A stretch of DNA of 64,000 nucleotides from Limnoperna fortunei (lineage: Eukaryota > Mollusca > Bivalvia > Mytilida > Modiolidae). The notes below the pieces were generated by a model. That model did not search any database, was not told the origin of the DNA, and saw only the letters and a program-made list of their open reading frames with translations. Positions 23,001 to 38,000 of the stretch are shown piece after piece. The DNA is taken from positions 22,121,242-22,185,241 of the forward strand of contig OX104120.1 in NCBI GenBank assembly GCA_944474755.1, in the 5' to 3' direction. The position numbers were made by a program, and so were the translations under genes. The number at the start of each line of letters is the position of its first letter. Position 1 is the first letter of the stretch.

Positions 23001-26000
23001 CCCAGTACCCTGACCGGCGTGTCAGGTCAGTTTGCCTAAAGACCGACTGGGATGTGTTCCCCAGGTGGTTGAATGGGGTACCCCTGGCAAGCTGGGGTTG
23101 TCAGGCCATAATACGGAAAACCTGACCGCAAACCATATTAGTGCACCGTGTTGGGAAAAATGCCACGTTCCTCGCACGTTAAAGAACGCTGCTGTAGTAT
23201 TTGCTATGAGTAGGGATTTCGATCCAGCTACAGGAGGCTGAATTGCCCGACCCTATCCATCCTCCCATTTGCCAGTGGCAATCTAAAATCCGTTACCCCT
23301 ATTTTTCCTTGTGTCCCATCCCATTTTCATTCATCATCATTTCATGTTCATTTTATCATCCATTTCATGTTCATCGCCTGAATATAGCTGAAATAATGCT
23401 GCTCGGGCGTTAAACACCTTTAATCAATCAATTAATCAATCGTTTCTATGCAGCTTTCTTCAACACACATTCAGTCTAGAAAATGAAAAAAACGTCCCTT
23501 GTTTTTGTGATACAATTTTAAGTTGAAGTATTTGTGTCATGGATTTGATCAAGTCATCACCGTTAGCAACTTGCAGTTACTAGTACATGCACATGTACCG
23601 TATTTGACCTAATAAACGCCCCGGGGGCGTTGCATTTTTCCGAAAGGGGGGCATCTATTAAGTCAAAATAAAACAACTCAAGTCCGTATATTGAAACAGA
23701 CAATACAGAATAAAGCTACCATTAGGTCTTTGAAACAGACTATATTTCACAAAAAAAGAATGTGACAGTGTAATTAAATATCTAAAAATAGAATGGTCAG
23801 TAGTTGTATCTGAGTTCAGATTGATTACCGGTAACACAAAAAACAAAGTATAATCAAGAAGTGTTATGCAATGGAACTGGATTTTTCAAGTTCCATAAGA
23901 GGATACCCATTTACAGGAGTTGTTGGCAGTACCAAATTGGAGATTTATTAAATTGCAAAGTTGAAGAAAATAACCCTAACGGTAGTCCGAGAATCCTCTG
24001 CCGTCCAACGTTTTTTTTTTTTTGCGTGGAGAATCCTCTGCCGTCCAACGTTTTGGTTTTTTTTTTGCGTGGGTCCAGACTACCCTTACGACAAATTTTC
24101 TGTGCAGCTGAATCTTCAACGAGGGAATCCGAACCAATGTGTCGGCCACGTACCAATTGAGTTTAGTAAATTTTTCATTTTTTTCTGATGAGAGGTGGTC
24201 AGATATCTGCAAAAGTAACAGGAGAAAAGTATTTTGGAAATGGTTTAGAAATACCATGTGTTGAATGTGACATTACAAATTTAACAAATTTAGTAATGCT
24301 CGACAATATAGGCAATTCTCCAGTAATCACAAATGAAATAAGCGAGAGTGAAGGTCATGTCTCCGATGAAGATGAAGAGTCATCGAATTCTGACTATGAC
24401 AGTCCCGGTCACTAAACAATTACCTGTGTAATGTAACCTTCTGTAAATATTAACCATATATAATTCGTAGTATAATGACTTGTGTAAACTTGTGTGTATA
24501 GTTTTGATAAAATTTCAATTTTTCCGTGTGTTGGATTATACAAGTTTCGGTAAGTTGTTTGCATATAAGTTTTTTTTGGGGGGTAAATAGGGGTGGGGGG
24601 GGGGGGGCGTTAATTAAGGAGGGGGAGTTTATTAGGTCAAATACGGTATACATAAAAACCAACACTGTTGGACTTTGTAATAAATTTGAGACAAACAATA
24701 TTTCTTTTAAATTTACATGTACATATGTACATGTATAAATAACATGCTGTATTTGATGTCTAAATAAACACTGAAGATTTTTATGTTCTACGAAATGCAA
24801 GGAAATTTTGGGGACATACTAGTTTAGGCTATACTCACCATTTTCAAAAGGGATGAGTCCAGGACTCACCATAAAAAAATCCTACAGGTACATGTATCAC
24901 TTTATAGCTTTTCAATCTGTTCATTTGTTTGTATGTACATCCATCCATCTGTCCTAGCTATACAGTATGTTAAAGCTTTTTTATGAAGATGACTTCACTT
25001 TTTTTTTTATGAAGTTTGGTTCAGAGTTGAGTTAAATGTACAACATGAAGAGATTTCTTCACTGGCAAATTCTGTAGGACTGTGCTAAATATTTCACAGT
25101 TGAGTGAACTTAGAAAACAATGGATGTTTACCAATATGTGCCAAGCAGGACATCATTTCCACAGAGACAAGTTTTCTTGTTAATTCTTGTGATATCATTT
25201 ATTCTGCTGAAGCTGTCTTCCTACAACATTTTATAGGCAACACTAATATTTGGCATGTTGTAAAACATGGAGTGGAGTCTGGAGTCAAAATTGGAGTGGA
25301 GTCTGGATTCAAAATTGGAGTTGTATTTGGAGTCAAAAATTAAAGTTCTTTTTAAATTTTGAAGTAGTTCTGTGTGATGATTAATGTCTTTAATAGCTCA
25401 TTAAAATGTTATTTAATACATAACTAATTTAAAAGAAATTCCTTCTCTTATCTTAGTCTGATCTCATTATAGTATGACCTGAAGATAATATACATGGATG
25501 TTGAAATTTAGTATCTGTTCTGTGAAAGTCATCAACATGTCATTTTCATGTAACATGTTTTCTGCAAAGTTACACAGGGATCGACATTAACTGTAAAACC
25601 TACTTGTCCATTCGGACAAATAACAGTCAGGTTTTACTTGTCCGAAAGTACAAAGTACTTGTCCGAAATTCGACTTTTATATTAATTTTTTTCTGAACCT
25701 GACACTGACAAGTGGCACGAAATGTCAATTAAGATGACACGACGTATATATTTAAAATTATAAATTGTTGGCCAAATTTAACAAGTTATGAAAATTTTAT
25801 GACAGAAATCGAACTTCTTTCCATTTATTTGTATCAATAAAACGACAATTAATTCATTCATTTCATTATTTTATTGAAATAAATTGTTTTAGTCTAAAAC
25901 ATCCGACAGTTGTATCGTAGTTATTTTAGAACATTTTTCCAGAAAGGCCGATATAAAATTAGCATCAACGATTTCATTGGATGATTATTTATAATAAGTA

Positions 26001-29000
26001 AGAAACGGGATTTCATTGGTTATTGTTAAGTGACACGTGTTTATATTTAGAAAAGGGGAATTTTGGTCGCAATGCAGGGTTTTATTTTTAACACAATTAA
26101 TGCGAGAATCGCCGCTTAAAGGACTTTTTAAAAATTTACGATTGTTCTAGATAAATTTGATTTTATTTTCACTTGTCCGATCGGGCAACTGAAACAAGCT
26201 TTTTACTTGTCCGAATTGTATTTTTACTTGTCCCGGACAATCGGACTACCGTTAATGTCGATCCCTGTTACATGGAACCTGTTTTTAATTAAAGGTCTGA
26301 CAACAAAATGTATAATTTGACTATTAAGTCAAGTTAGATTATAAAACAATATTTTCTGTAATTGTAATATAATTATATAAAGAGTTAGATTGTTACTAGT
26401 TTAAGGATTTTGTCATATATAAATAAACCTGTTTGCATTTTTTCGAGGCTTATATCCGCTCCTAAAATAAAAATAGCATTTGTAAAGAATGTGAAATTCT
26501 AGCCACCTTGTCAGCAAGATATTGGCTAACAGTTTTAGTGCAATTTTATCACCCATTTGTCAAATTAATTATTTTTATTTGTTTTGTTTTCTGCCCTTAT
26601 TTTAAGACACTGCAGATTTTACAAGTCATTTGTTACACATGTGGAAGTTGAAAATATGTTACATAAAACAATGAAAATGACATGTTGACGACTTTCACAG
26701 AACAGATATTAAATTTCAGCATCTATGTATATTATCTGCAGGCCATAAAGTGTGAGATCAGTCTAAGTTTGATTTGATTGATTGGATGTCTGCTTTACGT
26801 CCAGCGAGCAGTATTTCAGCTATATTCAGGACGGGAACAAGTTAACAAACAATAAATCAACGGAAAATGGGGGTGGGATGGGTCACAAGGAATACAATTT
26901 TGACTGCCACTGGAAATGTATGGAGTATTGGTTAGGGGCGGAAAATTTAGCCTTTTGTAGCGGCTACAACGAGCCTACTCTTTTTCGAAATCTACAAAAG
27001 GGGTCTTTATCGTGCAAGGAGCGTGGCACTCTCCAAACACGTTACCCACTACGGTCCGCGGTCAGGCTTTCCGTATTATGACCTGACAACCCCCCAACGA
27101 GAGGGTCTCCCCTATCCGCCACCCAGGGATGCGCTGGGCTGCTCTGTGGGTCGAGCACTGGGAACCCTCCCAGTATGGTCCCAGTAGAGAGATCAGTCTA
27201 AGATAAGAGAAGGAATGACAGGCAAACATTTTGTGAGATTATTGTTATTTCTTTTAAAGTAATGTATTAAATAACATTTTTATGAGCTAGTAAAAACATT
27301 AATCATTTACACAGAACTACTAAGAACTCCAATTTGGACTCCAAATACAACTTCCAATTTTGACTCCAGACTCCACTCCAATTTTAACTCCAGACTCCAC
27401 TCCAATTTAAACTCCAGACTCCACTCATGTTTTACAACATGCCCTAATATTTGTTCTGAAGGTATATACTAACAACATTATACATGTAGTTCATTCTAAA
27501 AATAATAGATTTTCAACTGTTTTGGAATAGTTATGGCTTTCATCATTCTGTACTAACATGTGCTGCAATCAAAGCTTGTTACATCCATCTGGATCCTGTA
27601 AATACATGTACAGACAATAAAATGCAATGACCTTACTGTTTGAAAAGAAACTCCTCATTTATTACGGAAAATATAACATGCTGCATAATGAAACCAACAT
27701 GGAAATTATAATATTGGATACCTTTTTAGCGATACCTTTAATTAATACATGTCAAAACTTTGAATTTCTTTACATCTTTCAAGTAAGTACACGATGTACA
27801 TGCATATGTCAGGTGTAAACTATTTTTGTATTGTTCTATTGTACATAAATTTGATTCAAGTTTATAGTTATTTACATGTAAGTAATTAAACAATTTTTTA
27901 TTTGCCTTTTCCTTATTAAATGGTAGGTTTTTTAAGTATATAAATTTTAATTTAATTTAGATTGAAATTTTAACTACATGTAGTTTGAAATTGCTAATGA
28001 TAATAGCAGCTGTATACATGTTTGTTGTTGTACATGATATCTGCTTCGGCTTATATCATTTACATGTACATGCAAGAACATCATTTTAACTCTCCTGGTG
28101 GAAACAACCTGTAGGACATCTGTGTTCATGATCAGTGATTTCATAGATTGAAGCAAAACCTGATGCTTGATATATTAACAGTATGTATAAATCATCCATC
28201 AGAGAGGTCTGCTAAAGACATCAAATATAGAGTGTTTTTTCTCTGATGTGGGATAATTTTATGAAAATGTTATAAAAAGCCATTTAACATTTTTAAGAAC
28301 ATTACTGTTTATGTATTAAAGGCCAAAGATTCGTGTTACATTTAATTCCAATTCCTTCTTTAAAAAATGTTAATGATATATATACCGTTATGCACCATAT
28401 CTGAAGTAAATTGGGTTAAATTTGAAAAAAATGTGTTTTTTGTAAGCAGGATTGACAAAAAGATATTAGTGTCTATTGTCTTTTGGCATGGTCGTTTCTG
28501 TCATTTTAACATTTTTTGTTTATACTTGATTCCTTCTTATCTACTGAAAGAAATTATAGCCTTGTGAAGCTTTGAGAGAAATTTACTAGTTCAAAAACTG
28601 GCATAGGCAGGAAAGGAGGGACTTGTCTTATCTGCATCTCCTTCAATATACCTATTTGAATGAAGGAATTTAATTAATCATTCAGAAATTCAGAACTATG
28701 AACTGTGCATGTGCACCAGCTATTTTTACATTGTACAGAATTATTATTGGACAAAAATAGCTGATATAATTTCATGACAATGAACTAAAACAGTTCCTTT
28801 TACAACTGGTTGAAGGAATTGAAAATCCCATGATAATATCTATAAAGTTATCAAACTAATTACTTGCACTACATGGTTTATTTTGTTTATAAAAAATTAA
28901 AAATGGAGTGGCTTTATTATTGCAACTACTGTTTATCTTTGTAATGGTACTCTTCATGTGGCCTAGTGATTAAGGTAGTTGTCTACTATTGATCATGTGG

Positions 29001-32000
29001 TCTGTCAACACTGAGATTGTGGGTTTGATTCTCACTGCAGGCAGGGTGTACTCGTCTCCAATCATAATTGACAAGGATTACCAGTTTTCACTCTGGGTAC
29101 TCCGGCTTCCTCCCCCAATAAAAACGACGCCACGATATAGCTGAAAAATTGCTGAAAGTGGCGTTAAAACACCATTCAAACAAACAAAAAACTCTTCATG
29201 TTTTAAGATTCACTTACTTGTAAGATAAAAAAAAGCAACATTATTTTAATCTTAATAATTATATTTTTGTAATAATCTTTCAGTGTTCTTACAAAATACC
29301 CACAAATGGTGATTTATACATAGGCATTAAACAAAGAAAAAATAAGACATTTTTTGTTGAATATGTGACAATAGTGCTGTCTACACCTACTTTAAATACT
29401 GTTTGTTAATCTGATCTTGTATATGAAAATGAAAACAAAACCAAAAAAAATATATATAAAAAAGTTAATAGGTAAAGATTGTCACCTTTTCATGTGCCAT
29501 AATTAAAGGCAGACAATGCAAGTTTGACCCCTGTCTCTATGATAATAATGAATAGAACATTAATAACAACATGTTGAAAAGAGTCAATTGTTACTTGCTT
29601 AGGGTCTGCAGCAAACTATCTGCGCACTGGCCTTTTCTGTCATGTGACTTGCCCCATGTCCACAATGATTTATCTGTACTCTAGTTTCCTTTGTTACTTA
29701 CTTAAGGTCTACAGTGTCCTGCTTGCCTGCTTGTACTTTTTTTCTCAGGGTGTTCAGTTCCATATCAGTACTTTGGCTTCCTCTGTCACTTCTCCATAAT
29801 GAGTACTTCACTGTCTATTCTATGGCTTTCTTTGTCACTTGTCAAGTGTCTGCACCTTGCTGTTTGAACTATTATTTCCTGTCACTGGCATGTTGTCTGC
29901 AGTTCTTTTTCTTTAATCTGGCTTCCTCTGGCACTTGCTCAGAGTCTGCAGTGGTCATAAGTACTCAGGATTTCCTAGCTATATTCTAGCTTCCTCTGTC
30001 ATTTGCCAAGGGTCTGTTGTTTGCTATCTAAACACTGCAGGGATCGACATTAACGGTAGTCCGATTGTCCGGGACAAGTAAAAATACAATTCGAACAAGT
30101 AAAAAGCTTGTTTCAGTTGCCCGATCGGACAAGTGAAAATAAAATCAAATTTATCTAGAACAATCGTAAATTTTTAAAAAGTCCTTTAAGCGGCGATTCT
30201 CGCATTAATTGTGTTAAAAATAAAACCCTGCATTGCGACCAAAATTCCCCTTTTCTAAATATAAACACGCGTCACTTAACAATAACCAATGAAATCCCGT
30301 TTCTTACTTATTATAAATAATCATCCAATGAAATCGTTGATGCTAATTTTATATCGGCCTTTCTGGAAAAATGTTCTAAAATAACTACGATACAACTGTC
30401 GGATGTTTTAGACTAAAACAATTTATTTCAATAAAATAATGAAATGAATGAATTAATTGTCGTTTTATTGATACAAATAAATGGAAAGAAGTTCGATTTC
30501 TGTCATAAAATTTTCATAACTTGTTAAATTTGGCCAACAATTTATAATTTTAAATACGTACGTCGTGTCATCTTAATTGACATTTCGTGCCACTTGTCAG
30601 TGTCAGGTTCAGAAAAAAATTAATATAAAAGTCGAATTTCGGACAAGTACTTTGTACTTTCGGACAAGTAAAACCTGACTGTTACTTGTCCGAATGGACA
30701 AGTAGGTTTTACAGTTAATGTCGATCCCTGCACTGGCTTCTTATTATTGTCCCAGTCTGCAGTGTCCTATCTAAACTCCTCCTCCTTATTCCTTGCATAT
30801 TGTCAGGTCTGTTACTAGCCTATTGTCTTCAGTTCCCCAGCTCACCTTTAAGATTCCTCTGTCACTTTGTGGTGTGCAGTTCCCCAGCTCTACTTGGGTT
30901 TTCTCTGGCACTTGTCATAGTAGTGAGTTCCATTTTGGTCTGGGATTCCCGTATTACATGTCCATAGTCTGTTTCTTATGTACCGCCAATGAAACTTGGG
31001 GACATTTTCTGTCTGTTCATCATTCTATATCTGTTCTTCTGTTCCACCTCAGTTGAAGCTTTTTAGCTCACCTGCACTAAAGGTCCATTTAAGCTTTTGC
31101 CAAAGGGAAAGTGTAAAATGCATAAATTTAAAGACAGCTTGAAGTCATTTGTGTTCCAGGTGAGCGATTACAGGCTCCTAGGAACCTCTAGTTTCTAGTT
31201 GGTACCGAGTTACAACATGAGATATCCTCACTGGCAAAATTCTGATGAGCTGCACCCAATACTTAATGCTTGGGTGGGGGTGTTTACCAGTGCCTCTGTC
31301 ACTCGTGCAGGGTCTTTGTTTTGCTATCAGAACTCTGTCTTCTTGTCACTTGCATATTGTCTAATAATCTCTATTTCTACTTTAACTTCTTCTGTTACTT
31401 TATTTACTTACATTTTCTGTACATGTATGTATTTTGGTTGTCACTTTGTATTGTAAAAAGTTCCTATCTGTTTACTTTGGTATCCTTGCTCACAGTCTGT
31501 AGTTCTCTAGCTGTGCTTTTCTGTCATTTGCCTATGGTCCCCAGCTATACTTTGGGCCTTCTCTGTCATTTGCAAATGGTCATTAGTTCTCCAGCTGCAC
31601 CTGAACTTTTGCATCCTTTATCACTCGCCTATGGTTTGAAGGTCCCCATAATTACTTGAGCTTTCTCTCTTAATTGCCTATAGTCTGAAGTTCCCTATCT
31701 GTATATGTACTTTGCAGTTCATTTTATGTACTCGGGCTTCCTCAAGACAAAAGTTTACCATGATATATATTGGTAATTTTGATAACATTTTGTTGGAATA
31801 TTTGAGCAAAGCCAAGTAACAGCACGTCCCCAGGTGGGGGATGGTTGGTGCTATGTATGGAAGTTTTTAAGTTCAGTTGGAGTGAGAAAGTCGAAGATCA
31901 ATATGTTATGACTTGTTTACGTTATCTATTTATATTGACACTCAATGACTAAGGCCATTTGTTGGGCAGTCTGTGTCTAGATTTGACAAGAAACCGTCAT

Positions 32001-35000
32001 TTGTATCGTTGCATAATCTTCTAGACTTATATATTATTTTTTGTTTATGCTGTATCGTCATGTTTGTCGATCCGATACTAATTAAGTTTACTGGTTCAGC
32101 AGTTTTCTTTAGACTCTTTATATATACACAACTTCAAGCAGTTTTTGGATTGATTCACTTTATATACTAATATTTAACAAAAGTTTTGTTGAATTTTAGT
32201 TGGAGAGATATGCAGATGCTGCTTGTGCAGCCTATACATTCTATTTAAAGAACTGGCATGATGAAGACACTATTGGAAATATACACAGTTATAGACAAGA
32301 TTATAAGGTTAAAGATCAAGAATTCAGGAATTTAGAGAGATCTCCTTACCAGGTATTTTTATTCATTGTATTGAGCTTTTTGTGATAACTTGGTCTCCTG
32401 GTGCAATATTCGTCATTCTTCAAGTACATGTATAACACCAGGTCAGGACCATGGATATAAGCATTATTATTGGTTAATAATATGACACCATTTTTAGAGC
32501 TGAGAATATATTTTCTTCATAAAATTTAAATATACATCACATTTTAACTTTACGTTTAAATTATGAAATCTAATTGTAAACTCAGCTGAGAAATGTAAAC
32601 ATTGAACATAATATACAGAATGATGTCATAACACTTTCCATCTATTTGAACTTATCTATATTACAAAATGGTTAGTCTGGAGAATATCCAAATGTTAAAT
32701 TTGAACACTGCCACATTTGAAATCCAATACTCCTGACCTGACATATCCAAAGTCTGCTTATCCCAAAGGAGGATATCATCGTCAGGATACCAGAATACTT
32801 TTTCTGATTTAGATCATTATGTACCACATGACAAATTATCAGAAGGCGTTTAGTATGCTTCAATATTTATGTGAAGCTATACTTCCATAAATAGCTTCGC
32901 ATTAAATATTCCCACCATTTTCTCTCTGTTTTCTTCCTTTTCCATGGACTTTAACTTCGCATTTAAATATTCTCGCCATTTTCTATTTGTTTTTGTTCTT
33001 GTACTTGGACTTTAACAGTTAGTAGCTAACATAAACAAAATGGTGGACTCATGGTTTTTAACAGTGAAGGAGAGGATCTTGCTTAAATTTTGGAGAATAT
33101 TGATGCACAAAATACAAATTAACAATGATAACGGCAAACCTTTACATGCAATACATACTCTGCTGATGTTGAAAATTTCAAATTAAAAAATTTGAAAGTT
33201 GGAAAAATAACAACACAATTGTAGCATAGTGATTCAGTTAATCCATGATTTTATCGCACCAAACAAGAATAAGAATACTGACCTTGGACTTATTTCTTGG
33301 TCAATATCCTTATTTTTTATTGGTGCAATAAAATGAAAGGATCAACTTCATCACTGTGCTATAATTGTCTTTTATCTGTTTCTTGATATTAGAATGGTTT
33401 TACAGTTGGTTTTTTTGGGTTTTTTTTTAAAATTTAATATAACAGGAAACTTGAATGAAGTAAAAAGAAAAGTATCACATCTAAAATGAACAAATATGTA
33501 TGCTTCAGTAAATATTTTATTTAAATTAGACATTGTAAATTGTATTCTTGTAAAGGATTTTAGAATAAGAGGAGAGGAGGCCTATGATAAAGAGGATTGG
33601 ACAGGTGTTATAGAATGGACAGAACAGGCTATAGCTGAGTACTATAAAGAGGAAGAGAGGTGCCAAGTAGAATGTGAAGGGAGCTTTGATCACGGTTCTT
33701 TCCCTGATTTTGTACAGGTTATTGCTGGTTTGTATTACTTCTTTACAACTTTAATTAAAATAATTTTTCAGCAGTCACCAGTTTCACTGGTTGAGGGGTT
33801 ATCTCTGGCCTGCTATTTTAGTCTTTATATTTGTACAATAGAAGTTGTAGGTTGCAGATTAAACATATTGCAACAGTACCAACAGATTCCTAGAATTTCA
33901 AATGTTTGTTTGTTTGAATTGTGTTCAACACCACTTTAGCATTTTTTTCTACAATTTCATGATATCCAGTTTTGAATGAGAGAGAAATCCTGAGTTCCCA
34001 GAGAAAACCCACACCTTTGGTCGGAAAACTGGCAATAGTTGTCCATTAAGATTGGAGTTGAGTACACGCTGCCCACAGTGAGACTCAACCAGCTTTTTCA
34101 GTGTTAACAGGCACATGATAAAGAATTAGAGAATTGCTATTGTCTTAACAGAATACTGTGTAGCTATAGACTTAATATACGGTACATGTAGTACAGTTTC
34201 AGTTCAGGATATAAATGTAGGGAAAGGTCAGAGGTCAGAATGCATTTTTTAGCTCACCTGACCCAAACGGTCAAGTCAGCTTCTGTCATCACTTTGTGTC
34301 CCTCATCATTGTCATCAGTGTCTGTAATCTCTTTATATTTCAATTTTCTTCTCTGAAACCACGGAGTCAGTTGAAACCATAATTGGTCAGAAAAAAGTTT
34401 AAAGGCTTTAGAAGTTAAAAAATCCACTGGTCCAAGGTCCGGGACCTTTGGATTTGCATATCGTACCTGTGCATCATAGCAGAGACAGAGTCGGATGGAC
34501 CAGTTAAAAAAGAGATTTTATTTTATGCAATTATGTTTTGTTGTTGCATTTCTGTAATATGCTTTTAGTAAAAATTTGAATCGATGATAGTTTTTAGCAT
34601 TTTAATGCCACTAAAATACAAGTTTTATATTGAATTTCTTTATAATTTCTTGATTATCTATTTACCTAAGATATTTAAGATTAAAAATTTTAAACAAAAA
34701 ATCCATTTATTACCCTTGGGCCTGTTTCCATATGTTATGAAGCAATGGTTAGTAAAATATTTATTCCATTTCAGGCTTAAATTTATATGGCATTTTCAGG
34801 GTTCACCACAGAAAAAAATTCAAGGGTGGAGGAACCGTACTTGTCAGACATGTCGATTCCCTAATACCAACTGAATGCAAAAAATAAATATATAAATATT
34901 TACCATATGTTTTTAATGTTTTTTTTATCCAGCATTCTTAGATGGTAAATGTTCAACATATATTATTCAATAAATTAATTTCTTTCCATATTTGTGAATA

Positions 35001-38000
35001 GATTAATTAATTGAAGAGCTTACAAAACTTGCCATGCACCTTATCATAGTCTTCCCTTTGGTTGATAAAATACAATTTTGTGTTTCCTTGCAGTGTAATT
35101 TGGGATTGGATATGGGTTATTATCTTATCGTGGTGAAAACCCTCTACCCTGACACTTTTTATATTTTCTAAAGAAATATTTGATTTCTATGTCCACAATA
35201 ATTGCCTTTTTAGCTCACCTGACCCAAAGGGTCATGTGAGCTATTGTTATCACTTTGCGTCCGTCGTCTTCGTCGTCGTTGTCGTCGGCGGCAGCATCTG
35301 TAAACTTTTTACATTTTAATCTTCTTCTCTGAAACCACTTGGCCAATTGAAACCAAACTTGGCCATAATGTTCATTGGATGGACCTTTACAAAGTTTGTG
35401 TTTTTTATTTTGATTGGTAAACCAATATGGCCGCCACCTCAAGACTTAGTTTAACATAGGACCCTATGGGAAAAAAGTTTAAAAGGGCTTCTCTGAAACC
35501 GTTTAACCAATCAAAACAAAACTTACTAGAAATATTGTGTGGATAGTCCTCTATAAAGTTTGTGTTTTTGATGGCAATTGGAAATTCAAAATGGCCGCCA
35601 CCGCAGCAGGACTTAGTTTAACATAGGACCCTATGGGCAAATAAAAAAAATCTTCTCTATACAACCGGTTAACCAATGGAAACAAAGCTTTCTAGTAATA
35701 TTGTTTGGATGGTCCTATTTAAAGTTTATTGACAATTACAGGACTTACTTTAACATCAGGGAAATGCCATCTTCATTGCCTATAAAATCAGGTGAGCGAT
35801 ACAGGCTCTTAAGGCTCTGGTTTAAAAGAAAATTTCAGTACTTACATAAAAAAAATTGTGCATCCAGAGACATGCAATTATATGTCTCTGGTGCAACAGA
35901 CCTTGGATTACTGAAATTAACATACAGAAAAATTGCTGTTTTTATTTTGGTGGTCATTTATTAAAACGAGTCAATTCTTTATATTTGATAGATTTTTATT
36001 TGAATCAAAATGTCATGATCACATACTATGCAGCTGGCATGATCTGTATTCAGAATCGCCTAAATGACATAATTTAAACAAGAATCGAATAGCCGGACCA
36101 TTGGAAATTTTATCAGGACTAGTGAAATTATGTGGTCCACAGGTCCTGGACCACACTACAGCACCAAACAATTTTGTACACCTGAAGGCTTCTTTGAAAC
36201 CTGTTAACAAATCAAAATAAAACTTACTACCAATAATTTTTGGATTGTCCTCGAAAGTTTATATTTTTAGCCGAGTTGCAACGAAGTTGAACTCGGCTAT
36301 TGTTATGATGATGGCGGGCGGCTGGGCATCAACAATTGGTTTCCGGACCATAACTCAGAAAATTGTGAACCGATTTTAATGAAACTTTAGGATATTGTTA
36401 CATACCATAAGAGGAGGAACCCTATTGATTTTGGGGTAAATCCGTTCAAGGTCAAGGTCACAGCGACAGAAAAACGTTAGAAAATTTCTTGAATTAGTGG
36501 TTTCCGGACCATAACTCAAAAAGTTCTCAACCGATTTTAATGAAACTTTGGGATATTGTTACATACCATAAGAGGAGGAACCTTATTGATTTTGGGGTAA
36601 ATCCGTTAAGGTCAAGGTCACAGTGACAGAAAAAATTTTAGAAAATTTCTTGAATTAGTGGTTTCCGGACCATAACTCAAAAACTACATCAAGTACATAT
36701 CTGAAATTTTACTCAATGGTTCAATTCTGTTAGAGGATTCAAATATTCATATTTTATGCAACTTTGAAAATTTGTTGATAAAGCTTACATTTTTCCTGCT
36801 GAAACCATTCCTCACTTTGTCTCCAGTTTACATGTAATGCCTGTAATAACCAATTATGTTAAATCTTAAAATGAAGACAAGGAAAGTTTTGGTTAATAAA
36901 ATAAGGCAACTCGGCTTTTGCACCCCTGTGCATATCGATTTTTATATTTAAAATTTCCACTACAATAGGACAAAGTGTAGCAGAGGACCCTATGGGTAAA
37001 AAGTTTTAAAAGGCTTCTTCTCTGAAACTGGTTAACCTAATGAACAAAACCTGACAACAATATTTATTAGATTGTTCTCTATAAAGTTAATGTTTTTTGC
37101 CAATCAGAAATTCAAAATGGTCACCTGACCACAAAACTGTTAATCATAGACACTGTGAGAAAAAAGTTTTAAAAGGCTTCTTCAAACAGCTTAACCAGTT
37201 GAAACAAAACTTATCACAAGTATTCATCGGATTATCCTCTATAAGGTTTATGTTTATTATGCCAATCAGAAATTCATAATGGCCACCACCATTACCATTA
37301 TAAACTACGTTTAAGAAAGAACTCTATAGGAATTATTATACCCCCCGCAAGCGGGGGGGTTTATAGTGTTCATGGTGTCCGTCCGTCGTGCCCTCTGTCC
37401 GTCCGTTACACTTTCTCTTATTTGCAACTCCTCCTACACCACTGAATGGAATTTGATGAAACTTACACAGAATCTTTGTCACATTGTGCAGGAGATATTT
37501 AACATTTTGATCGGAATGATATTTGGGGTTTCCCATAGAAAAACATAGACTTGTCATTGACCTAAGGGGGTCCCTATCTCTTATGTGCAACTCCTCCTGC
37601 ACCACTGAATGGAATTTAATGAAATTTACACAGAATCCTTGTCACATAGTGCCATTGTGCAGGAGATATTAAACATTTTGATTGGAATGATATTTGGGGT
37701 TTCCCATAGAAAAACATGGACATTGTCATTGACCTAAGGGGGTCCTCATCTCTTATGTGCAACTCCTCCTACACCACTGAATGGAATTTGTTGAAACTTA
37801 CACAGAATCCTTGTCACATAGTGCCATTGTGCAGGAGGTATTTATTATTTTGATCGGAATGATATTTGGGGTTTCCTATAGAAAAACATGGACTGTCATT
37901 GACATAAGGGGATACCCATCTCTTATGTGCAACTCCTCCTGCACCACTGAATGGAATTTAATGAAATTTACACAGAATCCTTGTCACATAGTGCCATTGT

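Larger units (their letters stand above)
22660..27660. repeat. Large diverged inverted duplication, interrupted by insertions
   Basis: The segment around 22670-22740 matches the reverse complement of 27540-27650, sharing 'gtcattgcattttattgtct' and 'caagctttgattgc'. 25225-25560 matches the reverse complement of 26640-27450, including the repeated 'ggagtggagtctgg' tract and 'ccttctcttatctta'. The left arm holds a retroposon and a pogo-like element; the loop holds a hAT-like element; the right arm holds another retroposon. The arms differ by many substitutions and indels, so the duplication is old. Confidence 0.7.
29590..31745. repeat. Degenerate tandem array, split by a hAT-like insertion
   Basis: Loosely repeated units of roughly 60-100 bp are built around 'cttcctctgtcacttg' and 'ggtctgcagt' across 29590-30030, 30735-31060 and 31270-31740. 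The 693-bp element at 30038 and a short MITE at 31064 interrupt it. Read-through frames (e.g. 29714-29989) reflect pyrimidine-rich repeats, not genes. Confidence 0.65.

Noticed and set aside
23032..23241. 69-aa frame as a gene
   Set aside because: It lies wholly inside a SINE-like retroposon with a target duplication.
26782..27081. 99-aa frame as a gene
   Set aside because: It lies inside the reverse-oriented retroposon at 26768-27188.
28960..29040. Functional tRNA gene from the A and B boxes
   Set aside because: No cloverleaf can be completed, and the boxes are the head of a SINE with a retroposon tail and target duplication.
20001..32199. Missing microexon between exons 1 and 2
   Set aside because: YFK followed by LERYADAACAAYTF has the same number of residues as the vertebrate motif, so nothing is missing.
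33718..33939. Ending P3H exon 3 at the first in-frame donor (33717) or reading on to 33939
   Set aside because: The earlier donor would put exon 4 in a frame with an early stop, and reading on loses family similarity. The donor after 33727 restores frame and similarity.
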